DNA from: Curvibacter sp. GWA2_63_95
GTDB taxonomy: Bacteria; Pseudomonadota; Gammaproteobacteria; Burkholderiales; Burkholderiaceae_C
Length of the DNA stretch: 64,000 bases
NCBI GenBank assembly: GCA_001795455.1
Contig: MGPB01000021.1
Location: forward strand, 372,001 to 436,000
Direction: 5' to 3'
Shown: positions 20,579 to 29,012 of the stretch, piece after piece
Layout of the letters: the number at the start of each line of letters is the position of its first letter
Position numbering within the stretch: the first letter of the stretch is position 1
Position numbers and translations under genes: made by a program
Notes under the pieces: generated by a model
Told to the model about the DNA's origin: nothing
The model's database searches: none
Seen by the model: the letters and a program-made list of their open reading frames with translations, nothing else

Positions 20579-22360
20579 ATGAATACCGAGAATCTGATGG
20601 GCCGCCACACAGACTCCGACACGCTGCATTTTTTGGAAGATGAGGCCGTGAGTGGATCTGCCAAGGAGCTTGTCTGGCGCTTGTTGGTGGTAGATGACGA
20701 GCCGGATGTTCATCGCGCGACAACCTTTGCCTTGGCTGGCGTGCGGATTCTGGGGCGAGCGCTGCAGTTTTTGCATGCCTATTCTGCAAGCGAAGCCACC
20801 CAAATCCTGAATACCGAGCGCGATGTGGCTGTGGTTTTGCTCGATGTCGTGATGGAGCGAGAGGATGCCGGCTTGGCACTGGTCAAGACTATTCGCCAGG
20901 ACTTGCACCTCAATGAGCTGCGAATCATCTTGCGTACCGGTCAACCCGGCTATGCGCCAGAGATCGAAACCATCCATGATTTCGATATCAACGATTACAA
21001 AACCAAATCAGAACTGACACGCACCAAGCTCTATGCCACAGTGACTGCGGCATTGCGGGCCTATGAACAGATTCGCAAGCTGGACGAGCTGGCCTTTTAT
21101 GACCGCCTGTCTTGTTTGCCCAACCGCAACAAGTTCATTGACTTGAGCGAAGAGCGGCTCAAGAGCCAGTCGGCGGCTGACGATGTCATTGCCATTCTGG
21201 ATATTGACGACTTTTCCGAAATCAACGATGCCCTGGGCCACCAGCAAGGTGACCGTCTACTGCAGTCGGTTGCGGATCGGCTCAAAGCAGAGTTGGGCAG
21301 TGAGGTCATCCTGGCCCGCATTGGCAGTGATACCTTTGGTTTGATGGGCGGGCAGTCGGTGGTCAATCCCTTGCGGGTTTTGGCCATGTTTCGGGAGCCT
21401 TTCCAGGTGCAGGATGACTCCATGGTGGTGACCGCCACCATGGGATTGACCAAGCTGCTGTCGGAGGGTGTTTCTGGGCGCGATGCGCTCAAGGATGCCA
21501 ACATCGCCCTGAAGCGTGCAAAAAAGAGCCGCCGCGGCAGTTTTGTCATGTTCTCCAGCGAGATGGGATCAGACATTCGTGAGCGCGTTCGTTTGCTGCA
21601 AAGCCTGCGCAGCGCTGTGGAGAGCGAGCGCCTGTTCATCGTCTACCAGCCGCAGATCAACCTTAACAGCGGCAAAGTGGTGGGCATGGAGGCGTTGATC
21701 CGTTGGCGCAATGAGGATGGAACCTTTGTGCCCCCTGATCGTTTTATTCCCCTTGCTGAAGCTTCTGGAATGATCGTTGCCATTGGCGACTGGGTGTTGC
21801 GCATGTCTTGCCATGAGCTGGTGCGGCTGCAAGCGCTGGGGCTGACGGACTTGCGGATGTCGGTCAACGTGTCACAAATCCAGTTCCGGCACCCCGAGTT
21901 TTTGGAAAAACTCAATGCAGCACTGCTGGATACGGGTATACGACCTAGCTGTCTGGAGTTGGAAATCACGGAATCGGTGGCCATGGAGGATGCCGATTTC
22001 ATGTTGGAAACCCTGAATTTGGTGCGCGAATTGGGTATCTCCATTGCCATTGACGACTTCGGCACTGGCTATTCATCACTCAGCCAGTTGCGCCAGTTAC
22101 CCATCGATCGCCTCAAGATTGACCGTGCATTTGTGTCTGAATTGCAAAAAGATATGTGTGGGGGGCACATTGCTTCCATGGTGATTGAGCTGGGCCGCAA
22201 TCTCAATTTGACGGTCATTGCGGAAGGCATCGAAGAGGAGGCACAGGCCCAAGCCCTGCGCGACTTGGGTTGTCATGAGGGGCAGGGTTATTTGTATGCC
22301 AAGCCCATGACTCCTCCACTTTTGAAAGACTGGCTGGTGTCGAGGGGCAGTATCTCCTGA
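20579..22360 (+). CDS. Response regulator with degenerate GGDEF and intact EAL domain
   Basis: Predicted cyclic-di-GMP phosphodiesterase controlled by phosphorylation, 593 residues. A receiver domain occupies about 35-160, with the acidic pair in VVDDEPD and the phospho-acceptor Asp near residue 87 in VVLLDVVM. A GGDEF domain (about 175-325) has the fold motifs DRLSCLPNRNKF and ILDIDDFSEINDALGH, but its active loop reads ARIGSDTFG instead of GGDEF, so it should not make cyclic-di-GMP. The EAL domain (about 345-590) has MEALIRW, DDFGTGYSSLSQL and AEGIEEEAQ intact. No histidine kinase gene is adjacent. Confidence 0.88.
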   Translation: MNTENLMGRHTDSDTLHFLEDEAVSGSAKELVWRLLVVDDEPDVHRATTFALAGVRILGRALQFLHAYSASEATQILNTERDVAVVLLDVVMEREDAGLALVKTIRQDLHLNELRIILRTGQPGYAPEIETIHDFDINDYKTKSELTRTKLYATVTAALRAYEQIRKLDELAFYDRLSCLPNRNKFIDLSEERLKSQSAADDVIAILDIDDFSEINDALGHQQGDRLLQSVADRLKAELGSEVILARIGSDTFGLMGGQSVVNPLRVLAMFREPFQVQDDSMVVTATMGLTKLLSEGVSGRDALKDANIALKRAKKSRRGSFVMFSSEMGSDIRERVRLLQSLRSAVESERLFIVYQPQINLNSGKVVGMEALIRWRNEDGTFVPPDRFIPLAEASGMIVAIGDWVLRMSCHELVRLQALGLTDLRMSVNVSQIQFRHPEFLEKLNAALLDTGIRPSCLELEITESVAMEDADFMLETLNLVRELGISIAIDDFGTGYSSLSQLRQLPIDRLKIDRAFVSELQKDMCGGHIASMVIELGRNLNLTVIAEGIEEEAQAQALRDLGCHEGQGYLYAKPMTPPLLKDWLVSRGSIS

Positions 22361-22413
22361 ATTCCGCTTCTGCCAATGGGCAGACATACCCTCATGCAGG
22401 CTAGGATCTGAGG

Positions 22414-23532
22414 ATGACACAAGACACAGGCTTTATGCGCTTGGCGTTGGCACAGGCCCAAGCTGCCCACGAAGCAGGGGAAATTCCGGTAGGGGCCATT
22501 GTTGTGAAAGACGGGCGGGTGCTGGGCGTAGGTCGCAATATGCCGATTGGCACGCACGACCCTTCCGCGCATGCCGAGATCATCGCTTTGCGCGCAGCCG
22601 CGCGGGTGCTGGGCAACTACCGAATGGAGGGGTGTGAGCTCTACGTTACGTTGGAGCCTTGCGCCATGTGTGCTGGCGCCTTGCTGCATGCACGCCTCAA
22701 GCGGGTGATTTATGGCGCCACAGACCCTAAAACAGGGGCCGCGGGATCGGTACTGAATCTTTTCGCCTACCAACAACTCAACCATCACACCCAAGTTTCA
22801 GCCGGCGTGTTAGCCGACGAATGCTCCAACACCCTGCGCACATTTTTTCAACTTCGGCGCCAAGCACACGCTTCACAAGCACAAACACTGATGGAGGACG
22901 CGCTGCGGACACCGCAATCCGTGTTTGTGGGAATGCAGGACTATCCCTTTGTCTCCCATTTCTTCCGCGATGCTGAAAATTTGCATGGCTGGCGCATGCA
23001 TTACCTGGACGAGGGCCCCGTCGATGCTATGCACACTGTGCTTTGCTTGCACGATGTGCCGGGATGGAGCTATCGATTTAGGGCGCTGATTCCTGCATTA
23101 AGTGCCAAGGGAATTCGTGTCCTCTCCCCAGACCTGATTGGTTTTGGCATCAGTGACAAGCCGAAGAAGGTGGTGGCGCACACGCCATACCTGCATTTGC
23201 ACAGCTTGCAGCGCCTCCTGATGTCACTGGGAGCTCCCAAAGTGCTGGTCTTGGCAGAGGGCAAGGCAATTCACCTGGCCCAGATGCTGGTGGAAAGCAA
23301 GGTCGTATGCGTGGTCGATGTGCTTCAGATCCCGCCTGACCCCCATGTCGCATCGGATGCGCGTCCTTATCCGGACAAGGGCTACCAAGCGGCCTGGAGG
23401 GCTGCGGCCGGACTTGTTCAGCAACTGGAGCAAGCATCCCGCGACGGGGACTGGAATCTTGATGTAAACGTGCTCGACGGGAGTCCAGACACGATGGCTG
23501 AGCAGATTGAGGCCATCTGTTGCAACGGATAA
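22414..23532 (+). CDS. tadA: tRNA adenosine(34) deaminase TadA fused to an alpha/beta-hydrolase-like domain
   Basis: The N-terminal 155 residues are a complete TadA, which makes inosine at the wobble position of tRNA-Arg. Zinc ligands and catalytic Glu are present (HAE at 53-55, PCAMC at 82-86), as is the DECSNTLRTFFQLRR end that normally closes TadA. About 215 more residues follow. From residue 175 they look like a haloalkane dehalogenase-type alpha/beta hydrolase: HYLDEGP, LCLHDVPGWSYRFRALIP, RVLSPDLIGFGISDKPKK. At the nucleophile elbow the expected Asp or Ser is replaced (VLVLAEGKAIHL), and no clear catalytic His motif is seen, so this half is probably a non-catalytic remnant or an RNA/protein-interaction module. 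Confidence 0.87.
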   Translation: MTQDTGFMRLALAQAQAAHEAGEIPVGAIVVKDGRVLGVGRNMPIGTHDPSAHAEIIALRAAARVLGNYRMEGCELYVTLEPCAMCAGALLHARLKRVIYGATDPKTGAAGSVLNLFAYQQLNHHTQVSAGVLADECSNTLRTFFQLRRQAHASQAQTLMEDALRTPQSVFVGMQDYPFVSHFFRDAENLHGWRMHYLDEGPVDAMHTVLCLHDVPGWSYRFRALIPALSAKGIRVLSPDLIGFGISDKPKKVVAHTPYLHLHSLQRLLMSLGAPKVLVLAEGKAIHLAQMLVESKVVCVVDVLQIPPDPHVASDARPYPDKGYQAAWRAAAGLVQQLEQASRDGDWNLDVNVLDGSPDTMAEQIEAICCNG

Positions 23533-23538
23533 TCACCC

Positions 23539-24465
23539 ATGGCGAAAAAACACGTTTACATTTACTCCCCCTCGGGCGCCGTGCGCGACAAGGCTGCATT
23601 CAGACGCGGCGTGAAGCGCCTTGGCGCTCTGGGCTACGACGTTGAATTGGATGCGGATGTACTAAGCAGCCATATGCGTTTTGCGGGCGATGACGACACC
23701 CGATTGGCTGCCATTCACCGCGCGGCGGCAAGTGGGGCCGATATCGCCATGATCTCCCGGGGTGGCTACGGACTTACGCGCATTGTGGGTGGTATTCGCT
23801 ACAAAGCGATTGCGAAGGCGATCGAGCGAGGCACCCAGTTCGTAGGCATTAGTGACTTCACTGCTTTCCAATTGGCCGTGCTTGCCAAAACGGGCGCGGT
23901 TACTTGGGCTGGCCCGGCTTTGTGCGAGGGTTTTGGCGTGGGCGGAACACCCGACCTGCAGCCTGATGACATCATGGAGGATTGTTTCCATGACATGGCA
24001 GGAGGGCAGGGTGAGGGCACTGGATGGCGTCAAAACCAGGCTTGGGCCGGAACCTCTCCGTTGAGCATTCACCACGCAACAGTGTGGGGTGGGAATCTCA
24101 GTGTGCTGGTCTCGATGGTGGGAACGCCCTACCTTCCCATCATCAAGGGTGGCATTTTATTTCTGGAAGATGTTGGGGAGCATCCTTACCAGATTGAGCG
24201 CATGTTGACCCAACTCCTGCATGCAGGCGTTCTGGCAAGTCAGAAGGCTGTCGTGTTGGGACAGTTCACCGGTTTCAAATTGAGCCCACACGATAAAGGT
24301 TTCAAACTCAACACCGTGGTCGCTTGGCTTCAGGCACAACTGAAAGTACCGGTCTTGACCAACTTGCCCTATGGGCACGTTCAGACCAAGGTGCTATTGC
24401 CGGTAGGAAAAGCTGCGGACTTGGCCGCTGAAGGCAGGGATGTCATGTTGGTCTGGGGCCACTAA
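23539..24465 (+). CDS. ldcA: LD-carboxypeptidase (muramoyltetrapeptide carboxypeptidase)
   Basis: Cytoplasmic serine peptidase that removes the terminal D-Ala from recycled muropeptide tetrapeptides. It has 308 residues. Family S66 motifs: YIYSPSGAVRDKAAFRRGV at the N-terminus, ISRGGYGLTRIV near residue 75, and the nucleophile in FVGISDFTAFQLAV near residue 105. The C-terminal half has FLEDVGEHPYQIERMLTQL with a conserved Glu, and the NLPYGHVQTKVLLPVG segment with the catalytic His. It starts seven bases after the tadA fusion gene and is probably co-transcribed with it. Confidence 0.92.
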   Translation: MAKKHVYIYSPSGAVRDKAAFRRGVKRLGALGYDVELDADVLSSHMRFAGDDDTRLAAIHRAAASGADIAMISRGGYGLTRIVGGIRYKAIAKAIERGTQFVGISDFTAFQLAVLAKTGAVTWAGPALCEGFGVGGTPDLQPDDIMEDCFHDMAGGQGEGTGWRQNQAWAGTSPLSIHHATVWGGNLSVLVSMVGTPYLPIIKGGILFLEDVGEHPYQIERMLTQLLHAGVLASQKAVVLGQFTGFKLSPHDKGFKLNTVVAWLQAQLKVPVLTNLPYGHVQTKVLLPVGKAADLAAEGRDVMLVWGH

Positions 24466-24469
24466 GTGA

Positions 24470-24757
24470 TTAGTGCCCCAGAGGGCTGGGACGCGCGCTG
24501 AGTCCACTGGGCAGCAAACCTTTAAACATCGCACTGATATCGGCCAACTGCTGCCTTGCGCTTACCTCACCATTCAGTGCAGCTACCGCGGCCATGACGT
24601 CTCCCCGCAGGTACCAGAGATCTTGCACGTCTTCGGCATACGTTACGCGTAATTGAACTATCGGGTAGGTTTGGGCGCCATTGTCCCCAAGGATGTCCAG
24701 CATAGCGTGCCGGATGTCGTTGAGTGTGGGGGCATTCAAAAGCTTGGGTTTAGCCAT
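24470..24757 (-). CDS. Conserved hypothetical protein, 95 residues
   Basis: I do not recognise this small soluble protein. The start at 24757 (MAKPKLLNAPTLNDIRHAML) is preferred because AAAGGCAGC precedes it; an ATG 27 bases further upstream is possible. The sequence has an amphipathic helix, then a mixed segment TYPIVQLRVTYAEDVQDLWY and a helical C-terminal half with LRGDVMAAVAALNGEVSARQ. No cysteines, signal peptide or membrane segments. It faces ldcA end to end with a four-base gap. The regular helix-strand pattern suggests a real protein, but no function can be offered. Confidence 0.65.
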   Translation of the reverse strand: MAKPKLLNAPTLNDIRHAMLDILGDNGAQTYPIVQLRVTYAEDVQDLWYLRGDVMAAVAALNGEVSARQQLADISAMFKGLLPSGLSARPSPLGH

Positions 24758-25130
24758 GCTGCTGCCTTTTAGCAGGCTGTTCATAAGATTCGAGGGGGTC
24801 CAACGCATATCTGTTTATTCTCAAGTGACTCGCCGTGCACCATAAGCAAACCTGATGCCATGGGCAATAGGGGCTGATACCGGCTTTGCGAGATATACAA
24901 CACTGCGCATGGAAGAAGACTCCCTCTAAAGTATTGCGAACATGACTATGTGCCTATTGGCTGGAACGCTATCAATGCGAAGGGTAGATCTTTAAAGATC
25001 TGGGTAAACAGTGAATAAGCCAGCATTGCAGAGCTATTTCTTTTTGCTGCACTGGTGTGATTTCACGCACTCTATTTCCAGCTGTATGCCCTAAACTCAG
25101 AGTTCTATACAAGAGCAGGATCAATTGGGA
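24758..25130. other. Intergenic region with a 16-bp perfect palindrome
   Basis: This is a 373-base stretch between two divergent genes, visibly richer in A and T than its surroundings. I see no credible coding sequence in it. It contains the perfect palindrome AGATCTTTAAAGATCT at 24986-25001. A possible -10 element lies in TTCTATACAAG shortly before the nucleotide cyclase gene, and AGCAGGA at 25114-25120 serves as its ribosome-binding site. The palindrome could be an operator. Confidence 0.55.
24986..25001. promoter_or_regulatory. Perfect 16-bp palindrome, possible operator
   Basis: AGATCTTTAAAGATCT reads the same on both strands and lies between the divergent 95-residue hypothetical gene and the cyclase-FHA gene, 129 bases before the latter. 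Symmetry and intergenic position suggest a dimeric repressor site. There is no T-run, so it is unlikely to be a terminator. Confidence 0.4.
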
Positions 25131-26048
25131 ATGGGTGTTCAAGCGACCGTAGTTTTCACCGACTTGCACGGCAGCACTGCGGTGTTTGAAACGTTGGGGA
25201 ATGCGCGCGCCACCGAATCCGTTACCCAAATCACGACCTGGATTACTGAGCAATGTGAACGACATGGTGGACGCCTCGTCAAGACACTGGGCGATGGCGT
25301 AATGGTCGTGTTCTTCAACCCCGGGCAGGCCGTTGCTGCGGCGGTCGATATCCAAAGATTGCACCACAAGAAGCGTATGCGCCCGCAGTCTGACTCGCGA
25401 TTACCGATTCGTATCGGATTGGCATCGGGCGAGGTGGAGATGGTTGCAGACGACTGTTATGGGGATGCCGTGAATGTGGCATCCCGTTTGTGTGATTTGT
25501 GCGGCCCGCACCAAATCTGGGCCAGTGCCAGCACTTTGGAAACAGTCCAAGAGATACGCGGCAGCAATTTTCGAATGTTGGGCCCCATCCATATTCGCGG
25601 ACGGGCTGAGCCCTGCAATGTGTTTCAGATTGAGTGGCGGGAGGAAGAACCCTCAGACTTCCTGACGATGCAGGCCCAACTCAGCCCATCAGATTTGCTT
25701 AGCTTGGGGGATGCGTTGGGTCGGGAAGTTGTATTGCAGTGGATGGATACCGTGAAAAGTTTCAAGTCCTTTGAATTGCCTATCCACATTGGTCGCGTGA
25801 AAACTGTGGAATTTGTTGTCAACGACCCCAGAGTTTCACGCACACATGCACGTTTGGAATGGCGAAATGGTTGCGTAATGTTGGTGGACGTGAGTAGCTA
25901 CGGAAGCTGGGTGCGTTTCTCCGAAGCTGGCGGTGCAAACATGCTGCTGCGCAGAGAAGAGTGTGTGTTGCACGGCAAGGGTGAATTGGCCTTGGGCGCA
26001 TCTTTTGCAGATCCGACCGTTCCAACCGTGGCATTTACGATTCGCTAA
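25131..26048 (+). CDS. Class III adenylate/guanylate cyclase with C-terminal FHA domain
   Basis: Predicted soluble nucleotide cyclase, 305 residues from ATG 25131. The catalytic domain (1-180) has the first metal Asp in VVFTDLHGSTAVFE, the second in VKTLGDGVMVVF, and the substrate-positioning stretch CYGDAVNVASRLCDL with the conserved Asn and Arg, so it should be active as a homodimer. Residues about 210-290 form an FHA domain (IHIGRVKTVEFVVNDPRVSR, then HARLEW and DVSSYGSWVRF), which binds phosphothreonine. The pairing suggests control by a Ser/Thr kinase, but no kinase is nearby. It is flanked by lower-GC sequence. Confidence 0.88.
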   Translation: MGVQATVVFTDLHGSTAVFETLGNARATESVTQITTWITEQCERHGGRLVKTLGDGVMVVFFNPGQAVAAAVDIQRLHHKKRMRPQSDSRLPIRIGLASGEVEMVADDCYGDAVNVASRLCDLCGPHQIWASASTLETVQEIRGSNFRMLGPIHIRGRAEPCNVFQIEWREEEPSDFLTMQAQLSPSDLLSLGDALGREVVLQWMDTVKSFKSFELPIHIGRVKTVEFVVNDPRVSRTHARLEWRNGCVMLVDVSSYGSWVRFSEAGGANMLLRREECVLHGKGELALGASFADPTVPTVAFTIR

Positions 26049-26116
26049 TGAAGGGGTTTATGTTTGGCATCGTAATTTTACATAATATACATCGTATCAA
26101 GTACATATGAAGTCTT

Positions 26117-26776
26117 CTACCAAGCCCCCTTGGGTCGTCTGGCCCGGATGAAGGCCGCGATGATCGTGGTGGAATCTGTCTTTTTAACGCGCTCTGCAAA
26201 GTCGATGGCCGTCAAACCTAGGTCGTTTTTGATGGTGGGGTCTGCGCCAGCTTCCAGCAGCAATTTGACGGCGGAGGCGTTGCCGTACATGGCGGCCATC
26301 ATCAATGGAGTTGATCCGTTGGGCGAGGCTGCGTCGATATAGGCGTGTTGATCTAGAAGCAACTGCATCACCGCAATATGGCTTGCAGTGGCGGCGTAGT
26401 GCAAAGGCGCCCATCCCGACTTGTTCACATCGGCATCGCGTTCGATCAACAGCGCGCACAATTCAGCGTACCCGCGCAATGCGGCCAACATCAACGGACT
26501 TTCATCCTGCGCATTGCGGACCTCAACTTTGAGGTCCGGGTGGCGCACGAGTAAGGCGGCGACGTTGGGTGCAGGCACTTTCAGCGCGGCCATCAGTGCG
26601 GGAACCCCATTGGGATTGGGGGTGTTGGGGTCGAACCCGCGCTCCAGAAGCTGGTCAATCACGATGGGGTTGTCAGCTTCCAATGCCAGAAAAAAGTCTT
26701 CGTATGATCCTGCTCTTGCTGAGCTAAACCCAATGAAAACAAATAGATAAATGAGATTCTTAAACTGGTTTCTCAT
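26117..26776 (-). CDS. Exported ankyrin-repeat protein
   Basis: Periplasmic or envelope ankyrin protein of 219 residues. The start at 26776 gives a signal peptide MRNQFKNLIYLFVFIGFSSA with cut after ARA. About five ankyrin repeats follow, of which GSTPLMMAAMYGNASAVKLL and the following EAGADPT are textbook. A basic C-terminus ends IRARRPKGAW. The first 17 bases overlap the end of tatD, so the two are read together. Betaproteobacterial exported ankyrin proteins often accompany catalases or other partners, but here the neighbour is TatD. The role is unknown. Confidence 0.85.
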   Translation of the reverse strand: MRNQFKNLIYLFVFIGFSSARAGSYEDFFLALEADNPIVIDQLLERGFDPNTPNPNGVPALMAALKVPAPNVAALLVRHPDLKVEVRNAQDESPLMLAALRGYAELCALLIERDADVNKSGWAPLHYAATASHIAVMQLLLDQHAYIDAASPNGSTPLMMAAMYGNASAVKLLLEAGADPTIKNDLGLTAIDFAERVKKTDSTTIIAAFIRARRPKGAW

Positions 26777-27566
26777 GATCATTTGGATGAAACAAAGCAT
26801 CGAAATTGGCACTACTGATCTGGGCGATGGTCTGCACATCGCAGCCCTTGAGGGCTGCCAGTGTTTGCGCTACGTACGGCACGTAGGACGGATTATTGGT
26901 CTTGCCACGGTAGGGAACCGGTGCCAAGTAGGGGCTGTCAGTCTCGATTAGCAAGCGGTCCATGGGGACCAAGGCAGCTACATCCCGAATGGCCTGTGCA
27001 CTCTTGAACGTCAAGATGCCGGAAAAGGAGATGTAAAAACCCAGGTCCAGTGCTGCCTTGGCCACCACCATGTCTTCGGTAAAGCAGTGGAACACCCCAC
27101 CCGCGCACCCTGCTCCACCGGTTTCACCCTGCTCGCGGAGCAGGGCCAGCGTATCGTCCGACGCACTGCGGGTGTGGATGACCAGGGGTTTTTGCACTGT
27201 ACGTGCCGCCTGGATATGGCGGCGAAAGCGCTCGCGTTGCCACTCCATATCGGCAACCGTGCGCTCGCCCAGTCGGTAGTAATCCAAACCGGTCTCTCCA
27301 ATGGCGATCACTTTGGGCAGAGAGCCCAGGCGCACCAGCTCCGCCACACTGGGCTCGGTCACCCCTTCGTTGTCCGGATGAACACCTGCGCTCGCCCAGA
27401 TGTGTGCGTGTGCCAAAGCCAAGGCATGGACTGTTGAAAACTCTTCGAGTGTGGTGCAGATGCACAGGGCGCGGTTCACCTGGGCTTGGGCCATGGCTAT
27501 CTGAATAGCAGGCCAATCAGCTACCAACTCCGGAAATGTCAGGTGGCAGTGGGAATCGGTAAACAT
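26760..27566 (-). CDS. tatD: TatD family metal-dependent deoxyribonuclease
   Basis: Cytoplasmic amidohydrolase-fold nuclease of 268 residues. The metal-binding N-terminus MFTDSHCHLTF, the conserved Glu in VIAIGETGLDYYR, His in PLVIHTRSASDDTL, GGVFHCFTED, and the late LLIETDSPYLAPVPYRGKTN with NPSYV are all present, so it is a complete TatD/YcfH. TatD proteins have 3'-5' exonuclease activity linked to DNA repair. It lies downstream of pilZ, holB and tmk in an order that is very common in proteobacteria. Confidence 0.94.
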   Translation of the reverse strand: MFTDSHCHLTFPELVADWPAIQIAMAQAQVNRALCICTTLEEFSTVHALALAHAHIWASAGVHPDNEGVTEPSVAELVRLGSLPKVIAIGETGLDYYRLGERTVADMEWQRERFRRHIQAARTVQKPLVIHTRSASDDTLALLREQGETGGAGCAGGVFHCFTEDMVVAKAALDLGFYISFSGILTFKSAQAIRDVAALVPMDRLLIETDSPYLAPVPYRGKTNNPSYVPYVAQTLAALKGCDVQTIAQISSANFDALFHPNDHEKPV

Positions 27567-27581
27567 GGGAATCCATCTCTC

Positions 27582-27621
27582 AAAACTGCAGCTGCGCTGC
27601 AGCTGGCCCGTTGAACGGGCC
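27582..27621 (-). terminator. Hairpins between pilZ and tatD (possible partial terminator)
   Basis: On the minus strand a first stem GGCCCGT/ACGGGCC (27605-27621) is followed by CTGCAGC, GCA, GCTGCAG (27586-27602) and then TTTTG. This looks like a weak intrinsic terminator or attenuator between pilZ and tatD. The T-run is short, so read-through into tatD is likely. Confidence 0.5.
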
Positions 27622-27626
27622 CGGTG

Positions 27627-27986
27627 TTACACGGTTTGTGTGGGGCGGTCAGACGCCATATGGGCACCCAGAATCTCTTCAATTTTTAGCTTGAGCTGGC
27701 GTGACTTTTCGTCTTTGGGAAACAAAATGCCCACGCCCTGGGTGCGGCCGCCCGAGGCCTTGGGCGGTGTGACCCAAGCTACCTTGCCGGCTACCGGGTA
27801 GCGCTGAACGTCTTCCGGCAAGGACAGCAGCACATACACATCATCGCCCAAGGTGTATTCCCGGGTAGTCGGAATGAATACACCGCCTTCGGTAAACATG
27901 GGGATGTAGGCGGCATACAAGGCAGCTTTCTCCTTGATGGAGAGCTGGATGACACTGGGGCGGGCGGTGGCGGGGTTGGTGCTCAT
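27627..27986 (-). CDS. pilZ: PilZ domain protein (type IV pilus assembly PilZ)
   Basis: Small cytoplasmic PilZ-domain protein, 119 residues, of the kind encoded next to holB and required for type IV pilus function. Seen: SVIQLSIKEKAALYAAYIPM, the strand GGVFIPTTREYTLGDDVYVL, and KVAWVTPPKASGGRTQGVGI. The cyclic-di-GMP-binding RxxxR and D/NxSxxG motifs are absent, as in classical PilZ, so it likely works through protein contacts (FimX/PilB in Xanthomonas) rather than by binding the nucleotide. It follows holB by nine bases. Confidence 0.92.
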   Translation of the reverse strand: MSTNPATARPSVIQLSIKEKAALYAAYIPMFTEGGVFIPTTREYTLGDDVYVLLSLPEDVQRYPVAGKVAWVTPPKASGGRTQGVGILFPKDEKSRQLKLKIEEILGAHMASDRPTQTV

Positions 27987-27995
27987 GGTCGCGAC

Positions 27996-29012
27996 TTAAT
28001 GCCCTGAGTTTAGGGCCGATTGGGCTTGGCCGACAAGCGCCTCGACCATCAGGCCCGCGTTGAAGGGGTGGTCCATGGTTTTCATGGCATGGGAAAGGGC
28101 CTTGCTCCAGCGCCCCAGCACCGGCATGGGAATGCACAGTGCGCCCAAATCCTTGGGTTCAAAGAAGCGGGGTGTTGCGCCGCACAACTTGGCCATCAGG
28201 TCGTGGCAGAGCTTGTGCTGGGCATCGATGATCTGCGATGCGGTCCAGTCTTTCACTGCAGCTGTGTCGCCGAGGGCCATGGCACGGGGAAAGGCCGCCC
28301 AGGCCAAAGGATCGCGACCGGACTCGGCAAAGAGCAGAGCATCGGCAGGTCGGCCCCCGGTAGCCTGTAGCAATAACCGCGCGCGCGCCGCGTCCAACCC
28401 CTGGGTTTGCAACCATTGCAGGCCCTCCTCTGCATCGGGCCAAAGCATGGTGTGACCTATGCAGCGACTTCGGATCGTAGGCAGCAGCTGGTGGGCCGAT
28501 TCGCTGGCCAGCACAAACCGCACATCACCAGCAGGCTCTTCCAGAGTTTTGAGCAAGGCGTTGGCGGTGATGGCGTTCATGTTCTCGGCTGGAAAAACGA
28601 CCACCACCTTGCCACGACCGCGTGCGCTCGTGCGCTGGGCAAACTCCACCGCGTCGCGCATGGCGTCCACGCGGATCTCCTTGCTGGCCTTGCGTTTTTT
28701 GTCGTCAATCTCACCCTGCGCCTTCTCGCTCAGTGGCCAGCCCAACTCCATCATGGTGGTTTCGGGCATCAGCATGCACAGGTCGGCATGGGTGCGCACC
28801 TCAATGGCATGGCAGCTGCCGCATTCGCCACACGCACCTCGTGGACTCGGGTTTTCACACAGCCAGGCACGGGCCAATGCAAGTGCCAAGGGGTACTGTC
28901 CCAGACCGGAAGGCCCCTGCAATAACCAGGCGTGGCCACGCTGCTCCAGCAGGGTGTGCACCTGGGCCTGAATCCAGGGGGCCAGGGCGTTGTTTTTGCC
29001 AGGCTCGCTCAT
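27996..29012 (-). CDS. holB: DNA polymerase III subunit delta'
   Basis: Clamp-loader subunit, 338 residues. The AAA+ domain has [20 protein letters not shown], a P-loop lacking the catalytic Lys as expected for delta', which does not hydrolyse ATP. A zinc-binding cysteine cluster follows ([20 protein letters not shown]). Then come [20 protein letters not shown] and the [11 protein letters not shown] segment, where the SRC motif is typical of clamp-loader subunits. The C-terminal collar domain is helical. Its start overlaps the end of tmk by four bases. Confidence 0.94.
   Translation of the reverse strand: MSEPGKNNALAPWIQAQVHTLLEQRGHAWLLQGPSGLGQYPLALALARAWLCENPSPRGACGECGSCHAIEVRTHADLCMLMPETTMMELGWPLSEKAQGEIDDKKRKASKEIRVDAMRDAVEFAQRTSARGRGKVVVVFPAENMNAITANALLKTLEEPAGDVRFVLASESAHQLLPTIRSRCIGHTMLWPDAEEGLQWLQTQGLDAARARLLLQATGGRPADALLFAESGRDPLAWAAFPRAMALGDTAAVKDWTASQIIDAQHKLCHDLMAKLCGATPRFFEPKDLGALCIPMPVLGRWSKALSHAMKTMDHPFNAGLMVEALVGQAQSALNSGH

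Noticed and set aside
27582..27621. Hairpin pair as a riboswitch ahead of tatD
   Set aside because: The stems are simple and followed by a short T-run; a weak terminator explains them better.
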